A stretch of DNA of 12,186 nucleotides, taken from NCBI GenBank assembly GCA_030038885.1, contig JASHQY010000159.1:1-12186 (forward strand), read 5' to 3'. The DNA is from Thermoplasmata archaeon. Its GTDB lineage: Archaea; Thermoplasmatota; Thermoplasmata; Lutacidiplasmatales; UBA184. The position numbers and the translations under genes were made by a program. Under the pieces are notes generated by a model that was not told the DNA's origin, ran no database searches, and worked only from the letters and a program-made list of their open reading frames with translations. Position 1 is the stretch's first letter. Each line of letters begins with the position of its first letter. This document shows positions 6,880 to 12,186 of this stretch, piece after piece.

Positions 6880-7179
6880 ATGCCACCGAAGAAGGGCGCC
6901 GAGCGGCGCGGAGAAGAGCTCGAGCGCGAGTACGTGATCCCGCTGCGGGCGAGCCAGCATCAGCCGAGCCGTCGGCGACGCGCGGGACACGCGGTCGAGA
7001 CCGTCCGCCGGTTCGTCGTGCGGCACATGAAGGGCAAGCCCGAGGACGTGTGGATCGACCCCCGGCTCAACGAGCACATCTGGGAGCGTGGGGTCCAGCA
7101 CATCCCGTCGTTCGTCCGGGTCAAGGCGATCCGCTTCGAGGACGGCCTCATCGAGGTCGACCTTCTGGCGGCCGAGTAG
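6880..7179 (+). CDS. rpl31e: 50S ribosomal protein L31e (eL31)
   Basis: This 99-residue protein is eL31, a large-subunit protein near the tunnel exit. Recognisable segments are REYVIPLR (residues 16-23), VETVRRFVVRHMKG (39-52), VWIDPRLNEHIWERG (57-71) and the C-terminal beta strand EDGLIEVDLL (87-96). The first 15 residues form a basic and acidic extension typical of archaeal copies. A GGTAGGT stretch (6869-6875) precedes the ATG. The gene follows rpl39e by 26 bp and precedes the aIF6 gene by 22 bp. Confidence 0.96.
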   Translation: MPPKKGAERRGEELEREYVIPLRASQHQPSRRRRAGHAVETVRRFVVRHMKGKPEDVWIDPRLNEHIWERGVQHIPSFVRVKAIRFEDGLIEVDLLAAE

Positions 7180-7187
7180 GCACTCGC

Positions 7188-7194
7188 GGGAGAG
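7188..7194 (+). promoter_or_regulatory. Shine-Dalgarno deciding the GTG start of eif6
   Basis: GGGAGAG lies 7 nt upstream of the GTG at 7202 in the rpl31e-eif6 gap. It supports GTG as initiator. The in-frame ATG at 7088 lies inside rpl31e and would add an Arg/Ser-rich out-of-frame extension. Confidence 0.6.
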
Positions 7195-7201
7195 CGCTCG
7201 C

Positions 7202-7867
7202 GTGCCGGTCGGTCGGGGGCTCTTCGCGGGGAGCCCCTATCTCGGGGTCTACCTGCGCGTCGCGGAGTCCGTCGCCCTCGTCCCGCCCTCGACCGACGCG
7301 CCGCTCGCGCGGGACCTCGAGCGGATCCTCGGCGTGCGGCTCGTGCGGACGAACGTCGCCGACAGCGACGTCGTCGGCGCGCTGGTCGTGGCGAACTCGC
7401 ACGGCGTCGTCGTCGGCGACGACCTCGACCCCGCCGAGCGACGGGCGCTCGAGGGGTTCGGCTCGGTCGCGGTCGTCCGGCAGCGCCAGAACGCGATGGG
7501 CAACAACGTGCTCGCGAACGACCACGGGGCGCTGGTCCACCCCGAGCTCCCGGACGGCGCGGTCGCCGCGATCGGCGAGGCGCTCTCGGTGCCGGTCCGG
7601 CGCGGTACGCTCGCCGGCCTCGGCACGGTCGGGATGGCCGGCCTCGCGACGAACCGCGGCGCGGTCGTCCACCCGAGAACGACCGAGCGCGAGGCGGCCC
7701 TGCTCGAGGAGCTCCTCGGGGTCCCGGTCCACCGGTCGACCGCGAACTTCGGGGTCCCGATCGTCGGGGCGTGCGTGGTCGCGAACTCGCGCGGAGCCCT
7801 GATCGGGCGCCCCACCACCGGGGTCGAGATCGCGCACCTGCAGGAGGGGCTCCAGATCTTCGACTGA
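7202..7867 (+). CDS. eif6: Translation initiation factor aIF6
   Basis: This 221-residue protein (GTG start) is aIF6, the anti-association factor that binds the 50S subunit near uL14 and blocks premature joining of 30S. It has the five-fold pentein repeat. Successive repeat units show the ANSHG, ANDHG, TNRG and ANSRG loops, at about residues 63-67, 102-106, 151-154 and 195-199, each followed by a short strand and an acidic helix. The N-terminus GSPYLGVYLR (residues 10-19) matches the family start region, and the length is typical of archaeal aIF6. The GTG at 7202 is preferred because it gives the family length and has an SD 7 nt upstream. It ends the plus-strand translation operon. The aIF6 neighbours often found in other euryarchaea (L18a/LX, prefoldin alpha) do not follow it here. 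Confidence 0.95.
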   Translation: MPVGRGLFAGSPYLGVYLRVAESVALVPPSTDAPLARDLERILGVRLVRTNVADSDVVGALVVANSHGVVVGDDLDPAERRALEGFGSVAVVRQRQNAMGNNVLANDHGALVHPELPDGAVAAIGEALSVPVRRGTLAGLGTVGMAGLATNRGAVVHPRTTEREAALLEELLGVPVHRSTANFGVPIVGACVVANSRGALIGRPTTGVEIAHLQEGLQIFD

Positions 7868-7871
7868 TCGC

Positions 7872-7887
7872 GCCGGCCGCGGCCGGC
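7872..7887. terminator. 16-bp palindrome in convergent gap, candidate bidirectional terminator
   Basis: GCCGGCCGCGGCCGGC is a perfect inverted repeat filling most of the 25-bp gap between the converging eif6 and rps17e genes. It could form a 6-bp GC stem with a 4-nt loop in both transcripts. There is no T-rich tract, which is what archaeal RNA polymerase normally uses to terminate, so the terminator role is tentative. Confidence 0.35.
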
Positions 7888-7892
7888 CCGCC

Positions 7893-8117
7893 CTACGTGC
7901 CGCGCTTCCGCTTGACGTAGCGCGTCGCGTAGCCCGCGATGCGGTTCGCGAGCTTCTTGTGCGTGACGTGGATCTGGCCCTCGACCGAGACCCCGAGGTC
8001 GGTCAGCTCGAGGACCTTCTGCTTGTTGTGGGCAAAATCGCCGGTGAAATCGTCCGGGTAGTGGCGGATCAGCTCGATCGCGACCCGCTTGATATACGTC
8101 TGCCGGATGTTGCCCAT
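7893..8117 (-). CDS. rps17e: 30S ribosomal protein S17e (eS17)
   Basis: This 74-residue protein is archaeal eS17, a small-subunit protein of the 30S head. It begins MGNIRQTYIKRVAIELIRHY (residues 1-20) and continues with DFTGDFAHNKQKVLEL (23-38) and HKKLANRIAGYATRYVKR (53-70), the helical pattern of the family. It lacks the longer C-terminal extension of eukaryotic eS17, as expected in archaea. The ATG at 8117 is supported by the TATA box about 28 bp upstream, which implies leaderless transcription; upstream in-frame codons lie across that promoter. It is a single-gene unit convergent with eif6 and divergent from the vWA gene. Confidence 0.96.
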   Translation of the reverse strand: MGNIRQTYIKRVAIELIRHYPDDFTGDFAHNKQKVLELTDLGVSVEGQIHVTHKKLANRIAGYATRYVKRKRGT

Positions 8118-8141
8118 GCGGGCGCGCGGACCCGGGTGCCG

Positions 8142-8148
8142 TTTATAA
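8142..8148 (-). promoter_or_regulatory. TATA box of rps17e
   Basis: TTATAAA on the minus strand is centred about 28 bp upstream of the rps17e ATG, and no SD is present. The predicted start of transcription falls at or next to the ATG. The core TTATAA is self-complementary, so weak rightward transcription toward the vWA gene is also conceivable. Confidence 0.72.
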
Positions 8149-8229
8149 CCGTTGCTCGAACTCGGCGCGTCGCCGGCGGGCCCGACCGCGAATCTCTCTC
8201 GAGGCGGGGGCGGTACCGTCGGAAGCCAC

Positions 8230-8235
8230 AAATAC
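8230..8235 (+). promoter_or_regulatory. Candidate TATA element of the vWA-GTPase operon
   Basis: AAATAC within ACAAATACC is the AT-richest stretch on the rightward side of this divergent region. It is centred about 26 bp before a GTG at 8259 and about 110 bp before the vWA ATG. The match to a TATA box is only moderate. Confidence 0.35.
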
Positions 8236-8258
8236 CCTCTCCGAGGTAAACATACGTC

Positions 8259-8324
8259 GTGCGCTACGTCGGAATGGTACAGCGTCTGACCGGGTCGTTC
8301 CGGCCGCCGGAGTCCGGGCCGTAG
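8259..8324 (+). CDS. Possible leaderless mini-ORF (21 codons) upstream of the vWA gene
   Basis: A GTG-initiated frame reads MRYVGMVQRLTGSFRPPESG plus P and ends in TAG, 17 nt before the vWA ATG. Its GTG falls where transcription would start from the candidate TATA element at 8230-8235. The vWA ATG has neither an SD nor a TATA box at leaderless distance, so translation of this short frame followed by reinitiation is one way to explain how the vWA gene is translated. The peptide resembles nothing I know. It may equally be untranslated leader. Confidence 0.25.
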   Translation: MRYVGMVQRLTGSFRPPESGP

Positions 8325-8341
8325 CGTCCTCCGTTTCCAAC

Positions 8342-9850
8342 ATGGCGGACGATTCCGGGAGCTCCTCAGCCGTCGGACCCACCCGGGAGCGGCACGTGCT
8401 CCTGCTCGACCTCTCGAAGAGCATGCTCGCGCCGCTGCCCGATTCGACCCCCGGGCAGCCGGAGCGCCAGAAGATCGAGGTCGCGCGCACCGCGGTCTTC
8501 CGGATCCTCGAGGACGCCGCCGCCTCGTCGGCGCTCTTCGGCCTCGTGACGTTCACCGAGACCGTGCGGGTCGCGGTCCCGCTGACCGAGATCCACCGGG
8601 AGAACCTGCCGTACATCGAGAACCTGATCTCGCTGCTCACGCCGAGCGGCCGGTCGGCGATCTGGGACGCGCTCGCGGTCGGGGCCGACCTGCTCCGGAT
8701 GGGGACCCAGGGCGTCCAGGGCAACCTCGTGCTCGTGACCGACGGCTGGGACAACGCGTCGACCCGCTTCGACGTCCAGCTCCCGAACGGCCCCCCGCTC
8801 GCGCCCGGCCGGCTCGACCTCGTTCCGTACATGCTGCCGAACGGCTCGCGCCTCTCGCTCCGCGTGATCGGGATCGGGAACGGCGACGAGAAGGACAAGG
8901 GGGTCGACGCGGCGCGGATGAACTACCTGATCTCGCAGATGGGCGTGCGCGCCGGCCAGGCCGGGCTCCCCGCGATCTTCAGCTTCCAGGAGGTCACGAC
9001 GGGTTCGCAGCTGTTCGCCCAGATGGTCAACGCATTCCTCGACGTCGGCTACGAGGACGACCGCCCGATCGAGGAGCTCCACCCGGAGGAGCTCGCCCGG
9101 CACGCGGCGAACGCCGCGAAGGCGCTCAAGGAGCCGCAGCAGCACGCGACGGTGTCGCGGATCAACTCCGCGCAGCTCGCGGCGAGCTCGGAACCGGACG
9201 CCGCGTACTCCGAGACCCCGGAGATCGAGGTCGACGTCGTCACGACGACCGGCGGGACCACCCCCGCGTACCTCAAGGAGCGCTACGGGCCGCTCGGCGA
9301 GGTCGTCGAGGCGTACATGAACGGCCAGCCCGAGGTCGCGCTCCGCCTCCTCGCGACCGCCGCGCCGGTCCTTCCGCCGGTGACCCGCCTCTACTGGGAG
9401 GCCCGTATCCAGTACTCGAACCGCGCGGTCGTCGAGGCGGCGCGGGCGCTCCTCCTCGCGTGGGCCGAGGCCGAGAAGCTCCCCGCGGCGACCCAGCCGA
9501 AGATCCTGCGGCGCCTCGCGCTCCTCCAGGCCCGGATGCAAAGTGACAAAGAGACGGAGACCTTGGTCCGCTTCATCGATGACACCGAGCACCGCCTGGG
9601 AGGCACCGACCCCGCGACCCGCGAGCGGCTGATGGACCTGTTCGCGAAGCTGATGGAGCTGCGCGGGACGTACCAGCTGACGCGGCTCGCGAGCGAGGGC
9701 GACCTCCAGGACGCCGCGGCGAAGCACGAGGAGGCGGTCGACCACGTCTTCGGGATGCTGCAGGACGCGCGGCTCGAGCTCTCGGCCAACGGGCCGGCGG
9801 TCGAGGGCGCGCTCGATTTCATCGAGATCTGTCTTGCGGAGATGAGGTAG
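8342..9850 (+). CDS. vWA domain protein with helical C-terminal region
   Basis: This 502-residue protein is soluble, with no signal peptide or membrane segment. Residues 17 to about 235 form a von Willebrand A domain: a hydrophobic strand leads to the MIDAS motif DLSKS (D23, S25, S27), then TPSGRSAIWDAL (100-111) supplies the second metal-site element, and LVTDG (131-135) supplies D134. The MIDAS is therefore complete and should bind a divalent metal and mediate protein contact. Residues from about 280 to 502 are almost wholly helical and include a TPR-like stretch of paired helices (about 300-400). The gene is first in a three-gene operon; the GTPase-like gene follows 10 bp after its stop. 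It is not next to a MoxR AAA+ gene, the most common partner of cytosolic vWA proteins. The ATG is the only usable start: no SD precedes it, and no in-frame ATG, GTG or TTG lies between the candidate promoter and it. The specific function is unknown. Confidence 0.85.
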   Translation: MADDSGSSSAVGPTRERHVLLLDLSKSMLAPLPDSTPGQPERQKIEVARTAVFRILEDAAASSALFGLVTFTETVRVAVPLTEIHRENLPYIENLISLLTPSGRSAIWDALAVGADLLRMGTQGVQGNLVLVTDGWDNASTRFDVQLPNGPPLAPGRLDLVPYMLPNGSRLSLRVIGIGNGDEKDKGVDAARMNYLISQMGVRAGQAGLPAIFSFQEVTTGSQLFAQMVNAFLDVGYEDDRPIEELHPEELARHAANAAKALKEPQQHATVSRINSAQLAASSEPDAAYSETPEIEVDVVTTTGGTTPAYLKERYGPLGEVVEAYMNGQPEVALRLLATAAPVLPPVTRLYWEARIQYSNRAVVEAARALLLAWAEAEKLPAATQPKILRRLALLQARMQSDKETETLVRFIDDTEHRLGGTDPATRERLMDLFAKLMELRGTYQLTRLASEGDLQDAAAKHEEAVDHVFGMLQDARLELSANGPAVEGALDFIEICLAEMR

Positions 9851-9856
9851 GGAGGT
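9851..9856 (+). promoter_or_regulatory. Shine-Dalgarno of the GTPase-like gene
   Basis: GGAGGT starts directly after the vWA stop codon and ends 4 nt before the ATG at 9861. It is the strongest SD match in the right half of the window and ties the two genes into one operon. Confidence 0.75.
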
Positions 9857-9860
9857 TCGC

Positions 9861-11024
9861 ATGCCGGCGGTGAAGGTGACGACCAAGACCCGACGCGCGC
9901 CCGGCGCGAAGCGCGAGACGAAGCCGTCGGTCGACACGGCGCGGATCGCGGTGATCGGGATCCCCGCGTCCGGCAAGACGACGTACTTCCGCTTCCTCTC
10001 GGGCCACTTCGGACTCAACCTGCCGGTGCTCTACATCCCGTTCCGCGCGGACGGGGGGCAGATCCCGATCTTCGGCGACCTGGAGAACGACATCGCGCTC
10101 GAGGAGACGACCTACGAGACGACCGACCCGACCGATCCCGAGGGCAGCCTCGAGACGACGACCCGCTTCTACGTCAACCGGCCGATGGAGGACCGGCGGA
10201 AGCTCTGGGTCGAGCTGTCCGCCGGCCGGGACGAGCAGGGGGTCCTCACGAAGTACCCGCTGCCGACGAAGTTCAACCAGTTCGTCGAGATGAAGCTCCG
10301 GTTCCGCTACGGCGCGCCGGGCGGCGAGGGCTCGAAGCCGCTCGAGCTCAACACGATCGACGAGGCCGGCGGGATCATCGCGGACTACTTCACCTACGAT
10401 CGGCTGTGGATCACCTCCGCGGACGACGAGGTCTCCGAGAAGAGCTGCCGGGTGATCCCGCACTTCGATTCGTGGCGGCCGGACCGCCGGGACCTCTGGC
10501 GCCGCGGGCTCACGCTGCTCGGACGGTTCGTCCACGGGGCCGACGCGGTGATCCTCCTGCTCTCGCCGTCGCTCCCGTCGCTGCGGGACCAGGCCCAGCA
10601 GGTCAACCTCGCCCGCGGGGTCTTCCGCTACGCGAAGAGCCACGAGACCCCGCTCGTGATCGCGATCTCGAAGGCGGACAAGCTGAAGGAGTTCTACACC
10701 GAGGTCGAGCAGTCGGTCCGCGACCGATCGTACCAGAGCGCGTTCGATCCGGTCGACTTCCTCCTGCGCCGGGACGGCGCGGGGATGGGCACGATCCTCA
10801 TCGCCCAGGAGGGCCAGGGGATCTCGGTCAAGGACGACGTCTTCATGGTCTCGAGCGCGGTCTCGACCGGCGAGGGCCACCCGCTCTTCATCGGCGAGGG
10901 CGGGACCGAGGCGCCGACGGTCGGCGCCCAGACGATGGGCGTCCCCGTCATGGTCAACACCACCCTGCCCCTCGCCCGCGCGTGCGAGCGGATCCTCGAG
11001 CGCCGGGCGACGAAGGGGGGATGA
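9861..11024 (+). CDS. P-loop GTPase-like protein of the vWA operon
   Basis: This 387-residue protein has a basic, probably flexible N-terminus (residues 1-25), then a strand and Walker A loop, GIPASGKT (33-40). A DEAGG segment (167-171) after a hydrophobic strand is a candidate G3/Walker B. After the strand AVILLLS (229-235), SKAD at 270-273 is a good G4 (guanine-specificity, N/T/S-K-x-D) motif, and VSSA (330-333) is a plausible G5. Together these suggest a TRAFAC-like GTPase rather than an AAA+ ATPase: no sensor or arginine-finger region is evident. The stretch between G1 and G3 (about 125 residues) is much longer than in Ras-like GTPases and has several beta strands and acidic patches. This layout recalls the double-GTPase (DO-GTPase) proteins described computationally in GTPase-associated conflict systems, but I cannot confirm membership. 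The gene has a strong SD, and its stop overlaps the next gene. Confidence 0.8.
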   Translation: MPAVKVTTKTRRAPGAKRETKPSVDTARIAVIGIPASGKTTYFRFLSGHFGLNLPVLYIPFRADGGQIPIFGDLENDIALEETTYETTDPTDPEGSLETTTRFYVNRPMEDRRKLWVELSAGRDEQGVLTKYPLPTKFNQFVEMKLRFRYGAPGGEGSKPLELNTIDEAGGIIADYFTYDRLWITSADDEVSEKSCRVIPHFDSWRPDRRDLWRRGLTLLGRFVHGADAVILLLSPSLPSLRDQAQQVNLARGVFRYAKSHETPLVIAISKADKLKEFYTEVEQSVRDRSYQSAFDPVDFLLRRDGAGMGTILIAQEGQGISVKDDVFMVSSAVSTGEGHPLFIGEGGTEAPTVGAQTMGVPVMVNTTLPLARACERILERRATKGG

Positions 11025-12186
11025 TGGCGGCGACCGACGTCCGGCCGTCGGGATCGTTCTCCCCGGTGGCGGTCGTCTGGTGCCGTCAGGTCGACAACGA
11101 GGCGGAGAGCCCCGGCTACACGACGATCCCCGAGGAGTTCCCGGGCCGCCGCGAGACGCTCGAGACGATCCGGCTCGTCGGCAACCTGACGGTCAACGTC
11201 GCCGACACGCACGACTACTGGGACCCCGACCCGGCCCAGACCCTGTCCTACTACCCGAACCTCTTCCTCTACCCGGCGGGCAACGGCCGCTACACGTGCG
11301 TCGGCCGGATGTTCCTCTCGACCGAGGACCGCCCGCGCCTCGGCATGAAGACCCTCGTCCTCGACACGCCGCAAGTGATCGCGAGCGGCGACTTCGGCGG
11401 CGCGATCCTCCAGGCGTGGACGTCGATGGGCGGCCGCCCGGGCGCCGACCGGCCGCGGGCCGAGCCGGACGCCGCGGTGTTCCAGGCGGTCGGCGAGGGG
11501 TTCCTGTTCCACCGGGGAACGACCGAGCCGGTCGTGATCGTCACGGCCGAGCAGTGGCCGAGCGCGATCGACGCGGTCGTCGAGCTCGTCCGGGTCCTGC
11601 CGACATCGCTGGTCGCGCTCGGCGCGTTCCTCGTGTTCCCGTACTTCCTCCCCGAGGGGAAGGTCAACCTCCACGAGTTCTGCGAGCAGATCCCGCTCGC
11701 GCTCGCGGTCATGCGCGTCGCCGAGCGCGAGGCGATGGGCGACCGTCACTCGAAGCGCCTCCAGAGCTGGGAGGGGGCGGCGGTCGCGCTCCGCGACCTC
11801 ACGAAGCCGTCACCCGGTCGCCTGAAGGAGAACCTCCCGCTCGTCCTCCAGTACGTGCGCGACCACGCCGACGAGAAGATCCGCGAGGTCAGCCGACGGG
11901 TCGATCTCGTCGAGGCCGCGCGCCTGCGCTCCCACCTCGAGGACTCGGAGCACCAGGGCGGGAAGGACCGCCGCAAGGAGATGTGGCGGATCGGCACCGC
12001 GATGGAGAGCGCGGCCCTATTGCTCGCGCGCCCCCGCGGCCGCCAGATCCCGATGACCGGCGAGGCGGCCAAGCGGGCCAACCAGTACCTCCACGCTCAG
12101 CCCGAGACCGACGCGCTCGCGGCCGCAGTGCCGGCGCCGGTCCCGACGGTCGCCGACGCGGCGGCGGCGGCCGGCGGCAGCCAGGT
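11024..12186 (+). CDS. Uncharacterised third protein of the vWA-GTPase operon (3' end outside window)
   Basis: I do not recognise a named family in these first 387 residues, which run off the right edge without a stop. Residues 14-114 look like a compact alpha/beta domain rich in likely conserved aromatic and charged positions: VVWCRQVD (17-24), GYTTIPEEFPG (31-41), GNLTVNVADTHDYWDPDP (53-70), SYYPNLFLYPAG (75-86) and RYTCVGRMFLSTEDRPRLG (89-107). A second part (about 165-235) alternates strands and helices. Residues 240-345 are charged and helical, with HADEKIREVSRRVDLVEAAR (281-300) a possible coiled coil. An Ala/Pro-rich linker (365-387) suggests another domain further on. The ATG at 11024 overlaps the GTPase stop as TGATG; the in-frame ATG at 11021 is one codon earlier and equally possible. 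Translational coupling suggests that it acts with the GTPase, in the position that GAP1-type partners hold in GTPase-associated systems. That is inference. Confidence 0.75.
   Translation, partial: MAATDVRPSGSFSPVAVVWCRQVDNEAESPGYTTIPEEFPGRRETLETIRLVGNLTVNVADTHDYWDPDPAQTLSYYPNLFLYPAGNGRYTCVGRMFLSTEDRPRLGMKTLVLDTPQVIASGDFGGAILQAWTSMGGRPGADRPRAEPDAAVFQAVGEGFLFHRGTTEPVVIVTAEQWPSAIDAVVELVRVLPTSLVALGAFLVFPYFLPEGKVNLHEFCEQIPLALAVMRVAEREAMGDRHSKRLQSWEGAAVALRDLTKPSPGRLKENLPLVLQYVRDHADEKIREVSRRVDLVEAARLRSHLEDSEHQGGKDRRKEMWRIGTAMESAALLLARPRGRQIPMTGEAAKRANQYLHAQPETDALAAAVPAPVPTVADAAAAAGGSQ

Noticed and set aside
8151..8341. A tRNA or other structured RNA gene between rps17e and the vWA gene
   Set aside because: I found no cloverleaf, T-loop consensus or box C/D or H/ACA pattern on either strand.
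8366..10018. A 550-codon minus-strand open frame opposite the vWA gene
   Set aside because: Its composition is Arg/Asp/Leu/Val-biased throughout, it spans two plus-strand genes and the gap between them, and the plus-strand vWA motifs are clear.
8342..11024. A MoxR-vWA chaperone pair
   Set aside because: The P-loop partner has a G4-like SKAD motif and no recognisable AAA+ sensor or arginine-finger segments, and it lies downstream of the vWA gene rather than upstream as is usual for MoxR.
10694..11749. A 351-codon minus-strand open frame opposite the GTPase/third-gene junction
   Set aside because: It has the same antisense composition bias and crosses a translationally coupled gene boundary on the plus strand. 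It has no motif or plausible promoter.

Overview
The window is GC-rich (about 70% by eye), densely coded, and archaeal. Five genes form the rps19e, PDCD5-family, rpl39e, rpl31e, aIF6 cluster that is widespread in Euryarchaeota, and a separate rps17e lies next to it. TATA boxes sit about 28-30 bp upstream of start codons that lack Shine-Dalgarno (SD) sequences, and SD motifs are seen inside operons. A GC-rich euryarchaeal lineage, possibly Thermoplasmatota-like, is my guess; nothing here fixes the phylum.

Positions 1-5653 (minus strand) hold one tightly packed operon. It reads leftward: a MobA/MocA-like nucleotidyltransferase, an XdhC/CoxI maturation factor, then the small (2Fe-2S), large (Mo-cofactor) and medium (FAD) subunits of a xanthine-oxidase-family hydroxylase. 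Last comes a ParB/sulfiredoxin-fold protein cut off by the window edge. Every junction is an overlap or a gap of 5 nt. The medium subunit carries a four-cysteine insert with the spacing of the extra [4Fe-4S] cluster of 4-hydroxybenzoyl-CoA reductase (HcrB). The complex is therefore more likely a ferredoxin-linked, reductive Hcr-type enzyme than a xanthine or CO dehydrogenase. The first two genes would make and insert its cytosine-dinucleotide molybdenum cofactor.

Positions 5654-5836 are a divergent promoter region with a clear TATA box for the ribosomal operon and a weaker candidate for the molybdoenzyme operon beside a 14-bp palindrome. Positions 5837-7867 (plus) hold the translation cluster, including a 52-codon rpl39e. 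A 25-bp gap holding a 16-bp palindrome separates aIF6 from convergent rps17e (7893-8117, minus), which looks leaderless.

Positions 8118-8341 are a second divergent promoter region, with a possible 21-codon leaderless mini-ORF. From 8342 to the right edge (plus) runs a three-gene operon: a soluble vWA protein with an intact MIDAS and a helical C-terminal half, a non-AAA+ P-loop GTPase-like protein, and a partner protein without a recognised family that continues past the window. This trio is the most likely undescribed system here. It recalls the computationally described GTPase-associated (double-GTPase/GAP1/vWA) systems, but that link is inference. No tRNA, rRNA, CRISPR array, insertion sequence or obvious repeat array was seen.
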